A stretch of 24,566 nt of DNA from positions 1 through 24,566 of IMG/VR virus record IMGVR_UViG_3300043409_000331; one strand, 5' to 3'. A program made the position numbers and the translations under genes. Source of the stretch: a virus. Shown in pieces: positions 7,070-12,395 of this stretch. Position 1 is the stretch's first letter. Each line of letters opens with the position of its first letter. The notes below the pieces were generated by a model, which was not told the DNA's origin, did not search any database, and saw nothing but the letters and a program-made list of their open reading frames with translations.

Positions 7070-7400
7070 CTAATACGCTCCCTGAAGGTAAGATTAAGCA
7101 TTTTTTAGAGGATACGAAAACCGATTTAGCCTTTGCAGAAACAAAAGCGTTATGGATTTTCTTTAGTTTTGTAATGTTTTCGTTGCTTGCAATGTGTACT
7201 GTCAAGCCTACAGCAAACCGCAAGTCTAGTTGATTGATATTTTCTATCGGCAATATCTCAATTTCAGGAAACGCCAATGTGTCTCCAGCCTTAGACCAAG
7301 TATTCCACCCCTTTAGTGGATCATGCCCGTAGCATACCCATAAACCTCTTGGCTTCAAACCCTGCATACGCAGCTTGAGTAGTTCTACATGGCCTTTCAT
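7050..7400 (-). CDS. Unknown protein in replication operon
   Basis: This is a 116-residue protein from the ATG at 7400, which overlaps the O-like gene stop as ATGA. GGGAGAAGGGATACC lies just upstream as ribosome site. Visible segments are GLKPRGLWVCYGHDPLKGWN near residues 15-35 and a hydrophobic beta-like LRFAVGLTVHIASNEN. The C-terminus ends ILPSGSVLDDYVPA and overlaps the helicase start by 20 bp. I do not recognise a family. Its place between an O-like initiator and a helicase is where helicase loaders or small primase-like factors can lie, but no motif supports either. Confidence 0.65.
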   Translation of the reverse strand: MKGHVELLKLRMQGLKPRGLWVCYGHDPLKGWNTWSKAGDTLAFPEIEILPIENINQLDLRFAVGLTVHIASNENITKLKKIHNAFVSAKAKSVFVSSKKCLILPSGSVLDDYVPA

Positions 7401-8041
7401 GATTGGTATCCCTTCTCCCAATACTTCAAGCCATTGTTAGATTTTCCTACCGTTAAATCATCTTCCCAACGTCGAGCATTGAGCCAACTTGCAGGGTAAG
7501 GAATAAACTGCTCCTCACGTTCAAGAAGTTTTTGTTCAGAAATCGCATGAATAATTCTTTTCGTTAAATCAACATCTGGAGCAATCTTCATCCATGCTTT
7601 TTCTGCATTTGGCTTTGCTATCTTTTTTGGATAACATTTCCAAAACTCAATAAATCCAAGTTTTACATCTTGCGCTAACTGCCTCTGTCTCTCCCTCTCC
7701 TCTCTCTCTCCCTCTGTCTCTGGTCTAGCACCTTGCAAGCATTCTGCTAGCACTCCGCTAGCACTCAGGAAAAATCCCTTATCAATCAATGGTTTAAGTC
7801 CAGACTCAACTTCCTTAGCAGTGAATCTTAATCTAAAGACAAGTTCTTCTATAGACCCATCAAACTCACCTGTTTTAGACTCACTTGCAAGCAGCCAAAG
7901 TAATGGTGCTAGCGCTTTGCTAGCAATAGGCAAGCACATAAATTGTTTATCATTTAGTAATTCTCGATGCAGCTTTACCCAAGGTGGGCAGCGATCTTTG
8001 TAATGCTGGAAAATAGTCCAGTTCTTTGGAACAAGTTTCAT
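7397..8041 (-). CDS. O-like phage replication initiation protein
   Basis: This 214-residue protein has an N-terminal winged-helix-like region (WVKLHRELLNDKQFMCLP through EELVFRLRFTAKEVESGLKP), a charged linker rich in Glu/Arg at about 107-122, and a C-terminal domain with FIEFWKCYPKKIAKPNAEKA and FIPYPASWLNARRWEDD. The last block is typical of phage replisome-organiser or DnaT-like proteins that bring the helicase to the origin. The helicase is two genes downstream. The linker is encoded by a 40-bp purine-rich tract, and GCTAGC repeats lie on either side, like the lambda origin inside gene O. GTGAGGT precedes the ATG. Confidence 0.75.
   Translation of the reverse strand: MKLVPKNWTIFQHYKDRCPPWVKLHRELLNDKQFMCLPIASKALAPLLWLLASESKTGEFDGSIEELVFRLRFTAKEVESGLKPLIDKGFFLSASGVLAECLQGARPETEGEREERERQRQLAQDVKLGFIEFWKCYPKKIAKPNAEKAWMKIAPDVDLTKRIIHAISEQKLLEREEQFIPYPASWLNARRWEDDLTVGKSNNGLKYWEKGYQS
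7682..7721. repeat. Polypyrimidine/polypurine tract with 11-bp direct repeats
   Basis: Forty bases are pyrimidine on the plus strand apart from two G residues (7687 and 7716). CCTCTGTCTCT occurs at 7682-7692 and again at 7711-7721, and the whole block is close to mirror-symmetric. Such tracts can form triplex (H-DNA) or melt easily. It lies inside the O-like gene, where it encodes an Arg/Glu-rich linker, beside the GCTAGC repeats. Confidence 0.8.
7725..7924. repeat. Iteron-like GCTAGC pairs, candidate replication origin
   Basis: The palindrome GCTAGC occurs at 7746-7751, 7757-7762, 7908-7913 and 7919-7924. Within each pair the copies are exactly 11 bp apart, about one helical turn. A related CTAGCAC lies at 7725-7731, and CTAGCAC is also the core of the first pair (7747-7753, 7758-7764). 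In the second pair the neighbouring bases are inverted (GTGCTAGC). Repeats inside an O-type gene recall lambda-like origins, so I read this as a candidate initiator-binding region; function is inferred. Confidence 0.45.
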
Positions 8042-8053
8042 TTGTACCTCACG

Positions 8054-8155
8054 TTATTGGTAGCCGTTACAGTAGAAGGAACTGGCAGGACGGTAACGAA
8101 TCGTCTTTTCGGGAGCTACCCTAGCCATTCCATATCGCACCGCCAAGTACGACAC
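8054..8155 (-). CDS. Possible very small ORF, low support
   Basis: An open frame of 33 codons starts with GTG at 8155 and ends at TAA 8056-8054; an internal ATG at 8128 would give 24 residues (MARVAPEKTIRYRPASSFYC plus four). There is no convincing ribosome site for the GTG, while ATGGA stands just before the ATG. It fills the 124-bp gap between the zinc-binding small gene and the O-like gene, which is otherwise featureless. It may equally be untranslated leader. Confidence 0.25.
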   Translation of the reverse strand: MSYLAVRYGMARVAPEKTIRYRPASSFYCNGYQ

Positions 8156-8165
8156 GATTTATAAA

Positions 8166-8309
8166 CTATATCTGAACTTTTCTAAGTACGCAAATCCTAC
8201 ATAGATCACCACCTTCAAAGTTCTTTTCTGATCTCGTTCTCTTGCATCCTGGGCATGTTTTTTGTTTAAATACATAGTCAGGAATCGGCTTTTTAGAAGC
8301 GGTAGACAT
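8166..8309 (-). CDS. Small CxxC/CxxC zinc-binding protein
   Basis: This 47-residue protein was read directly from the minus strand. It starts MSTASKKPIPDYVFKQKT and carries CPGCKRTRSEKNFEGG followed by LCRICVLRK. Two CxxC pairs about 17 residues apart suggest one zinc knuckle, as in HNH-associated or regulatory small phage proteins; CRxC with KNF between is also seen in the N-terminal finger of phage HNH proteins. The start overlaps the end of the upstream gene by 17 bp. It has no other domain, so it may act as a DNA- or RNA-binding factor. Function unknown. Confidence 0.6.
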   Translation of the reverse strand: MSTASKKPIPDYVFKQKTCPGCKRTRSEKNFEGGDLCRICVLRKVQI

Positions 8310-8679
8310 GATCTGCAATGCTTGCTCCTAAACCAATGTATGAAATTTCCCTGAGTGGCTCACCGCGTGGACTAACCTTTGGCAACATGCACTTGTCAGA
8401 CAACTCCCGAAATGGGACTGCTTCGCGTGGCTTAACCAGTCCAGGCTTATCAAACGATTGCACTGCCAGCCGTAGCTCATAGGTAGGCATATAAGCCTCT
8501 TTAAGTTTCTTAATACAGCCAGTAGTGCATAAGTAATTCATTTCAGACGAAAGCCGCTTCTTGTCTCTAAAGCCGAATAAACCGTATTCCTCTACTACGC
8601 TATGTAATGTCATCGTGCCAGAATTAGCAAAAGCCACACAAATCTGGTATCTGCGACTATCTTTCTTTGGTAAGTCCAT
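8293..8679 (-). CDS. Unknown protein with winged-helix-like N-terminus
   Basis: This is a 128-residue protein. Residues 8-60 (RRYQICVAFANSGTMTLHSV and the following SSEMNYLCTTGCIKKLKEAY) read like a winged-helix domain, with a helix, a loop and a beta wing ending in TYELRL. The second half is basic and Pro-rich, with KPREAVPFRELSDKC and PRGEPLREI, which is common in short phage DNA-binding proteins. I recognise no specific family. It overlaps the zinc-ribbon gene upstream as TAATG. Its place in the leftward early operon suggests a regulatory or DNA-binding role. Confidence 0.65.
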   Translation of the reverse strand: MDLPKKDSRRYQICVAFANSGTMTLHSVVEEYGLFGFRDKKRLSSEMNYLCTTGCIKKLKEAYMPTYELRLAVQSFDKPGLVKPREAVPFRELSDKCMLPKVSPRGEPLREISYIGLGASIADHVYRF

Positions 8680-8834
8680 TATTTAGTCTCCTCGTATGGT
8701 GCTATGCAATCTGGATTTCCACATTCAGGGCAAATATCAACAGGATCAGCAAACACCATATCGCAAATTCCTGTCTCTACATCTTCTGCGTCACCAATCC
8801 ATCCACAATCCGAACATCTAGCTAATTCTTGCAT
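8679..8834 (-). CDS. Small zinc-ribbon protein, first leftward early gene
   Basis: This 51-residue protein has CSDCGWIGDAEDVETGICD and CPECGNPDCIAPYEE, giving CxxC pairs typical of a zinc ribbon, with acidic residues in between. I chose the ATG at 8834 because a strong AAAAGGAG lies in front of it. An in-frame ATG at 8864 with its own GGAG six bases upstream would add ten basic residues, so two starts are possible. It is the first gene after the leftward promoter candidate. Such ribbons often modulate transcription or bind nucleic acid; the target is unknown. Confidence 0.75.
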   Translation of the reverse strand: MQELARCSDCGWIGDAEDVETGICDMVFADPVDICPECGNPDCIAPYEETK

Positions 8835-8891
8835 TTTTATTCTCCTTTTGCGCCATAAACTCATAAAAATCTCCGTTTGTTGCTGGATTTA

Positions 8892-8921
8892 ATTATGCAG
8901 CTATTCCTGGTCTTGTGTCAT
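8892..8921 (-). promoter_or_regulatory. Leftward early promoter candidate
   Basis: Read on the minus strand, ATGACA (8921-8916) and CATAAT (8897-8892) match sigma70 -35 and -10 boxes at five of six positions each, with an 18-bp spacer. Transcription would begin near 8885, about 50 bases before the zinc-ribbon start. It faces away from the rightward promoter, as expected for a divergent early region. Confidence 0.5.
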
Positions 8922-8965
8922 TGATTGTTTCTATCGATGAACAAATATTCATAGAAAAGTATTTC

Positions 8966-8994
8966 TTGCAGCGAATAACTTATGCCGCTATAGT
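8966..8994 (+). promoter_or_regulatory. Rightward early promoter candidate
   Basis: TTGCAG (8966-8971) and TATAGT (8989-8994) are separated by exactly 17 bp, a good sigma70 arrangement. The start site would be near 9001, followed by AAGGGGAA and the ATG at 9029. The 8835-9028 stretch is the only sizeable non-coding gap between opposing gene blocks, which strengthens the call. Confidence 0.55.
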
Positions 8995-9028
8995 TCAGTC
9001 ATACCAACAAACAGCGAAGGGGAACAAA

Positions 9029-9172
9029 ATGCTAAAAGTTACTTTTTATGTGTACAGCAAAATTCTTAATAAAGAGTTTCGCAATACTGAAATTCACAGC
9101 TCAATGGCAAATGCAAATTTGCGAGCTTTAGCTTTAAATTGGCAAATTGAATCAGTAGAGCAAATGAAATGA
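9029..9172 (+). CDS. Small early protein, unknown function
   Basis: This 47-residue protein starts at the ATG at 9029 after AAGGGGAACAAA, a strong ribosome site. The open frame extends upstream to 8915, but that part overlaps the promoter and has no ribosome site. The sequence MLKVTFYVYSKILNKEFRNT followed by SSMANANLRALALNWQIESV suggests one beta hairpin and a helix. It is the first rightward gene and overlaps the next by ATGA. No family recognised. Confidence 0.65.
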   Translation: MLKVTFYVYSKILNKEFRNTEIHSSMANANLRALALNWQIESVEQMK

Positions 9173-9327
9173 TTGAAGAACTGGACGATTTGCTAGTTTG
9201 CCTGGCAGCGTATCAAGAAGATGAAGCAGACGCACTTTGGGTAGCAGCAAGAGATAAAAAAGAATCAGAAGATAACGCAAAATTCGATAGATGGTTTTTT
9301 GGAGGAATGAAAAGTGACTTACTCTGA
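9169..9327 (+). CDS. Small acidic early protein, unknown function
   Basis: This 52-residue protein was read directly. It starts at the ATG that overlaps the previous stop (ATGA) and ends at TGA 9325-9327. It is acidic and helical (MIEELDDLLVCLAAYQEDEA), with a charged middle and a C-terminal KFDRWFFGGMKSDLL. Its last bases contain the GGAGG ribosome site of the next gene. Small acidic early phage proteins often inhibit host enzymes, but nothing here identifies a target. Confidence 0.6.
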   Translation: MIEELDDLLVCLAAYQEDEADALWVAARDKKESEDNAKFDRWFFGGMKSDLL

Positions 9328-9505
9328 AGGAATTGAGGCAGGAATGGCAATAGCTTTGGATCAGATCAATGAGGAGCTAGGCACTGAGTTTAATCATTTA
9401 GGACAGTTTATTAATCACTTGTGGGATGTCCAGCGCAAAGCAACAGTTATCGGCGTTCCATACACTACAGCTAACTTTTTAAAAATGAAAGAAGAACAAC
9501 AATGA
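9314..9505 (+). CDS. Small early protein with GTG start, unknown function
   Basis: This 63-residue protein begins with GTG at 9314, nine bases after a GGAGG, inside the end of the preceding gene. The sequence MTYSEGIEAGMAIALDQINE and LGQFINHLWDVQRKATVIGV looks all-helical. It ends KMKEEQQ, and its stop overlaps the next start as ATGA. No family recognised. Its place near the head of the rightward operon suggests an accessory or host-takeover role. Confidence 0.6.
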   Translation: MTYSEGIEAGMAIALDQINEELGTEFNHLGQFINHLWDVQRKATVIGVPYTTANFLKMKEEQQ

Positions 9506-9600
9506 AACTACTAGCTACTGATGATTGGCTTGCAAGACATCCGAAAGTGATTGCAGTTTTATTGATTGCAGGGTATCTTTTAGTTTCTTACATTCAATAA
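9502..9600 (+). CDS. 32-residue single-pass membrane peptide
   Basis: A tiny ORF was read directly: MKLLATDDWLARHPKVIAVL followed by LIAGYLLVSYIQ. Residues 15-31 form a hydrophobic transmembrane segment behind an N-terminal polar part, with the positive residues R12 and K15 at the membrane edge. The start overlaps the previous stop as ATGA, and a GGAGAG for the next gene follows its stop. Comparable small membrane peptides in phages affect host membranes or lysis timing. Function unknown. Confidence 0.55.
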   Translation: MKLLATDDWLARHPKVIAVLLIAGYLLVSYIQ

Positions 9601-9608
9601 GGAGAGAA

Positions 9609-9782
9609 ATGAACGACACCAAATCAATCTTAGACCCAAGGTTTAAATATGTTCACTCTAGCAAAACAAATGTGGCTAAGACTTTTGACCGTATTCGCAA
9701 GGAGCAGGCTAAGAGTGCGGAAGTTCAAACTGTATCGAACCTTCGGACACTCAATACTGTCATCGCTAAAAAATTCAAATAA
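9609..9782 (+). CDS. Small basic protein upstream of ERF, unknown function
   Basis: This is a 57-residue protein from the ATG at 9609, preceded by AAGGAGAGAA. The open frame runs further upstream, but that stretch overlaps the membrane peptide in another frame. The sequence NDTKSILDPRFKYVHSSKTN continues into a basic helix (VAKTFDRIRKEQAKSA) and ends VIAKKFK. Its basic charge and its position 12 bp before the annealing protein suggest nucleic-acid binding, without direct support. Confidence 0.65.
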   Translation: MNDTKSILDPRFKYVHSSKTNVAKTFDRIRKEQAKSAEVQTVSNLRTLNTVIAKKFK

Positions 9783-9794
9783 AGGTAAATAATC

Positions 9795-10433
9795 ATGCGC
9801 CAGCAACAAGAGCAAGAAGAACAGCAACAATGGCTAGTCTACGAAAAACTGCAAAAAGCCCGTATCAGATTGCAGCACACAGAGCTAAAGAAGTCAGGCC
9901 ACAACAAATTTGCAGGATATAAATACTTTGAGCTTGGCGACTTTCTGCCAGCCATTCAGTCAATTTTCTTTGAGTTAAAACTTTGCCCTGTCGTTTCGTT
10001 TGGTACTGAGTTAGCTACTCTACGCATCATTGATACTGAAAATGGTGGCTGCGTAACGTTTACTAGCCCAATGGCAGAAGCGCAGCTAAAGGGGTGTCAT
10101 CCCATACAGAATTTGGGCGCAGTAGAGACCTATAGCCGCCGTTACTTATACGTCACAGCACTTGAGATAGTCGAACACGATGCAATCGATTCTAGCGAGC
10201 CTGTGTCAGCTAAACCGATTACAGTTGATGTGTTTGAGTCTATGCACAAAGAAGATCAAGAGACTATCCGTAGTATTGGCGTAGAAGCTATCTCATTGCT
10301 TGCAAAGAATGATATTGAAGGCGCAGTAGATTACATCAATGGATTAGACTTAGACGCAGATAGCAAAACAGCTCTTTGGTCTTTGTTTGATAGCAAGCAG
10401 CGCAGTGCAATTAAGAAGTTCACCACACGATAA
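9795..10433 (+). CDS. ERF-family single-strand DNA annealing recombinase
   Basis: This 212-residue protein matches the ERF superfamily, which pairs complementary single strands in phage recombination. A Gln-rich N-terminus precedes the core: KKSGHNKFAGYKYFELGDFL at residues 32-51, VTFTSPMAEAQLKGCHPIQN at about 87-106, and NLGAVETYSRRYLYVTALEI at about 106-125. The last two are the conserved ERF Gly and Tyr/Arg blocks. The C-terminal part is acidic, with EDQETIRSIGVEA and DLDADSKTALW, as in other ERF tails that contact partners. An SSB-like gene follows after 9 bp; VRR-NUC and other nucleases are on the opposite arm. Confidence 0.92.
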   Translation: MRQQQEQEEQQQWLVYEKLQKARIRLQHTELKKSGHNKFAGYKYFELGDFLPAIQSIFFELKLCPVVSFGTELATLRIIDTENGGCVTFTSPMAEAQLKGCHPIQNLGAVETYSRRYLYVTALEIVEHDAIDSSEPVSAKPITVDVFESMHKEDQETIRSIGVEAISLLAKNDIEGAVDYINGLDLDADSKTALWSLFDSKQRSAIKKFTTR

Positions 10434-10442
10434 AGGTAAATC

Positions 10443-10682
10443 ATGGCATACGATCCAAAACCAGGCAGCTTCTCACTTTTCAAGAATCAACAAAAGCAAA
10501 GCGATACACATCCTGATTACTCAGGCGATGGCAAAGACTTAAACGGTAACGCAGTCTATGTATCAGCCTGGCTCAAAGAAGGTAAATCCGGCAAGTTTAT
10601 GAGCTGCTCATTTAAGTTGAAGGAAGCAAAGAAAACAGTAGAAGAAAAACCGTTAGATATTGACGATATACCTTTTAATTAG
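10443..10682 (+). CDS. SSB-like protein with acidic IPF tail
   Basis: This 79-residue protein has GSFSLFKNQQKQSDTHPDYS and NAVYVSAWLKEGKSGKFMSC followed by SFKLKEAK. It matches a class of short phage proteins with a single OB-like beta sheet that are usually found next to recombination genes (DUF736-like). The C-terminus, LDIDDIPFN, closely resembles the DDDIPF tail by which bacterial SSB recruits repair and replication proteins, with one extra Asn after the Phe. The gene is coupled to the annealing protein upstream (a 9-bp gap holding AAAGGTAAATC). It likely coats or guides single strands for ERF. Confidence 0.65.
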   Translation: MAYDPKPGSFSLFKNQQKQSDTHPDYSGDGKDLNGNAVYVSAWLKEGKSGKFMSCSFKLKEAKKTVEEKPLDIDDIPFN

Positions 10683-10690
10683 AATGGGTC

Positions 10691-10725
10691 TATAATGGCT
10701 ATATTCTCCACACAAAGGATATAGC
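10691..10725 (+). promoter_or_regulatory. TATAAT box and hairpin that masks the HNH ribosome site
   Basis: TATAAT lies at 10691-10696. GCTATATTCT (10698-10707) pairs with AGGATATAGC (10716-10725) through ten base pairs, one a G-U, round an eight-base loop. The 3' arm contains the AAAGGA ribosome site and abuts the ATG at 10726. A transcript starting near 10703 would lose half of the 5' arm and free the site. No good -35 box is seen (a TTGACG is 25 bp away). Confidence 0.6.
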
Positions 10726-11187
10726 ATGATTCATTCAAAACAATGCTTTAAGTGTCTGGCCATCAAGCCACTAGATGAGTTTTATGCTCATTCAGCAATG
10801 GCTGATGGTCATGTAAATAAATGCAAAGAATGTAATAAAAAAGATGTTCTTGAGCATAGATTAAAAAATATTGAAAAAATACGTTCTTATGATAAAGAGA
10901 GATCAAAATTACCTGCTAGAAAAAAATTAGCAACTGAAGTAAGTGCAGCATGGAGAAAAGCAGACAAAAGACGAATAAAGTGTCATAACGCAGTTGCAAA
11001 GGCAATTAAATCTGGAGCTTTAGTTAGACAACCATGCTGTAAATGCAACTCATTAAAATCGTTAGCTCATCATGAAGATTATGACAAACCTTTAGACGTA
11101 GTATGGCTATGTCAGCCATGCCATAAACAAAGGCATAAAGAAATAAATAGATTGATGTTTGCACGCCTAGCCGGTAGTGGCGGGTAA
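10726..11187 (+). CDS. HNH endonuclease with N-terminal zinc finger
   Basis: This 153-residue protein has an N-terminal finger (C7xxC10 and C33xxC36 in KQCFKCLAIKPLDEFYAHS and CKECNKK), a basic linker, and a C-terminal HNH-like zinc domain: CCKCNSLKSLAHHEDYDKPL with LCQPCHKQRHKE (C104, C107, H115, H116, C129, C132, H133, H137). This layout is a common free-standing phage HNH type, likely a selfish or homing nuclease. The gene is AT-rich relative to the ERF gene and sits alone between the SSB-like and regulator genes, as an insertion would. A hairpin covers its ribosome site. The last residues (LAGSGG) run into a GC-rich structured stretch. Confidence 0.8.
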   Translation: MIHSKQCFKCLAIKPLDEFYAHSAMADGHVNKCKECNKKDVLEHRLKNIEKIRSYDKERSKLPARKKLATEVSAAWRKADKRRIKCHNAVAKAIKSGALVRQPCCKCNSLKSLAHHEDYDKPLDVVWLCQPCHKQRHKEINRLMFARLAGSGG

Positions 11188-11247
11188 CACCGGCAGCAGG
11201 GGCCAGATTCTCCTTCATGTATTCTCGAACTGGTGACCCTGCACTAC
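11170..11247 (+). other. GC-rich structured element after the HNH gene
   Basis: This short stretch is much richer in GC than the HNH gene. Complementary segments are GCCGGT (11170-11175) with ACCGGC (11189-11194), GCAGGG (11196-11201) with CCCTGC (11237-11242), CCAG (11203-11206) with CTGG (11230-11233), and GTAGTG (11174-11179) with CACTAC (11242-11247). The last pair encloses 74 nt. It does not meet tRNA rules. It could be a structured RNA or the scar of the HNH insertion. Confidence 0.4.
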
Positions 11248-11262
11248 TTATAAAGGATAAAA

Positions 11263-11463
11263 ATGGAATTGTTAGACTATTTAATTAAAAACCACGGTTT
11301 CAAAAATGATCGTGCTATTGCTTTGCATATGAAGATCGGTATCTCTACCCTGTCAAAGATTCGCAATAAGAAGATAGTCCCGTCAGCAGAAATCATCCTG
11401 CGAGTGCATGAGACTTTTGGTATTGATATCAAAAAGATTAGGCAGCTATGCACTGGGGAATGA
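11263..11463 (+). CDS. Cro/CI-like HTH transcriptional regulator
   Basis: This 66-residue protein is essentially one helix-turn-helix domain: FKNDRAIALHMKIGISTLSK at residues 13-32, then IRNKKIVPSAEIILRVHETF and GIDIKKIRQL. This is the HTH_3 pattern with the turn around KIGIS. It binds DNA, probably as a dimer, and being within the rightward early operon it may switch early or late transcription. AAAGGATAAAA precedes the ATG at 11263. No integrase or partner repressor is visible in the window, so a lysogeny switch is not shown. Confidence 0.8.
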   Translation: MELLDYLIKNHGFKNDRAIALHMKIGISTLSKIRNKKIVPSAEIILRVHETFGIDIKKIRQLCTGE

Positions 11464-11651
11464 TCTTAATCGTAGTTGTAGCGTCTGTACCTGGCATCGG
11501 TTTAGGTGTTATGAACAGGATGCAACACGAATACCACCGTGGATTCACTGAAGGAGTAGCGTCAGTCACATCGCCAGACATTGACAAACAATGCGTAGGC
11601 TGGATGTTTGAGTCTAACTTTAAAGACGCAAAGAAAAGGATATGTAAATAA
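11448..11651 (+). CDS. Small single-pass membrane protein
   Basis: This 67-residue protein has an N-terminal transmembrane or signal-anchor segment (MILIVVVASVPGIGLGVMN), then a charged part with HEYHRGFTEGVASVTSPDID and a final KQCVGWMFESNFKDAKK. The ATG at 11448 overlaps the regulator by 16 bp; an ATG at 11460, which overlaps the regulator stop as ATGA, is equally plausible and would remove four residues. The GFxEG pattern after a membrane segment is common in small phage inner-membrane proteins. Function unknown. Confidence 0.65.
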   Translation: MHWGMILIVVVASVPGIGLGVMNRMQHEYHRGFTEGVASVTSPDIDKQCVGWMFESNFKDAKKRICK

Positions 11652-11953
11652 TGTGGACATCACTAGAGCTTGACGTTATCCGATGGGCAGAAGCTCGCGG
11701 GATTATTCCAAATGCCGAAGCCAGCACTCAGCTAATGAAAACAGTGAGTGAGCTAGGTGAGCTATGCGACGCTGAGATTAAAGACGATATGCCAGCAATT
11801 AGAGATGGTGTCGGTGATGTGCTGGTCACACTAATAATTTACTGCGCCATTAAAGACATCTCTATCGTTCACTGCTTGCAAGACGCTTATGCAGAAATTA
11901 AAGACCGCAAAGGTTTTCTAAATTGCAATGGAGTATTTGTCAAAGATGAGTGA
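11651..11953 (+). CDS. MazG-like nucleotide pyrophosphohydrolase
   Basis: This 100-residue all-alpha protein has the MazG pattern. KTVSELGELCDAEIKDD contains E34 and E37 of the ExxE helix, and AIRDGVGDVLVTLIIYCAI holds D52 and D56 of the second metal-binding helix; a conserved tail YAEIKDRKGFLN follows. Enzymes of this kind hydrolyse (d)NTPs to monophosphates, in phages probably shaping the nucleotide pool or the alarmone response. It overlaps the membrane protein by one base (TAATG). Met1 fits the usual length of the short phage type. Confidence 0.85.
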   Translation: MWTSLELDVIRWAEARGIIPNAEASTQLMKTVSELGELCDAEIKDDMPAIRDGVGDVLVTLIIYCAIKDISIVHCLQDAYAEIKDRKGFLNCNGVFVKDE

Positions 11954-12395
11954 AATGAAATACAACACAAAGCCATCTGAAGTAAGAATGGCTAAGTTGC
12001 TCAAAATCCTAGAGACACCATCAACATACACGGAGATAGAAAAGCAGTTCTTTATCTCTAATAAATGGATGAAGGGCTATATCAAGCATTTACGCAAGAT
12101 CAAGCTCGTCTACATTGATAGCTGGATAAAAGAACAAAAAGATATAAAAGAAGTCTATGTGCCTGTGTTTTGCATTGGCAACTATAACGATGCTGCTAGA
12201 CCTGCGCCTCTTACATCAAAGGAAAGAGCGCAAATAGCACGTAATAGACTTAACCAGGATATAGACAAGAAAGACCTATTCTTAGCTAAACGCAGGGCTA
12301 AACTCCAACCAGTTAAGGCTGATTGGACATCGAGCTGGATTAAACCGCGATCACCTGCCCTCGAAAACACACAAGACCTTTATCCTCATCAATGA
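11946..12395 (+). CDS. Winged-helix-like DNA-binding protein
   Basis: This 149-residue protein starts at the ATG at 11946, which overlaps the MazG stop. An earlier in-frame ATG at 11928 exists. Residues 14-60 (RMAKLLKILETPSTYTEIEK and the following WMKGYIKHLRKIKLVYIDSW) resemble a winged helix. A polar C-terminal half contains TSKERAQIARNRLNQDIDKK and a Trp-rich WTSSWIKPRS. It is the last rightward gene. Its final 56 bp overlap the opposing metallophosphoesterase gene tail to tail. It may regulate transcription; the target is unknown. Confidence 0.7.
   Translation: MSEMKYNTKPSEVRMAKLLKILETPSTYTEIEKQFFISNKWMKGYIKHLRKIKLVYIDSWIKEQKDIKEVYVPVFCIGNYNDAARPAPLTSKERAQIARNRLNQDIDKKDLFLAKRRAKLQPVKADWTSSWIKPRSPALENTQDLYPHQ

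Noticed and set aside
10660-10696. TTGACG as -35 box for the TATAAT before the HNH gene
   Set aside because: Spacing of 25 bp is far from 16-18. No other -35 is convincing, so the promoter is reported as a -10 box only.
11174-11247. A tRNA-like 74-nt segment closed by GTAGTG/CACTAC, with TTCTCGAAC on the plus strand
   Set aside because: The acceptor pairing is only six pairs, there is no normal T arm beside it and no D arm, and neither strand gives a cloverleaf. It is kept as a structured element, not a tRNA.
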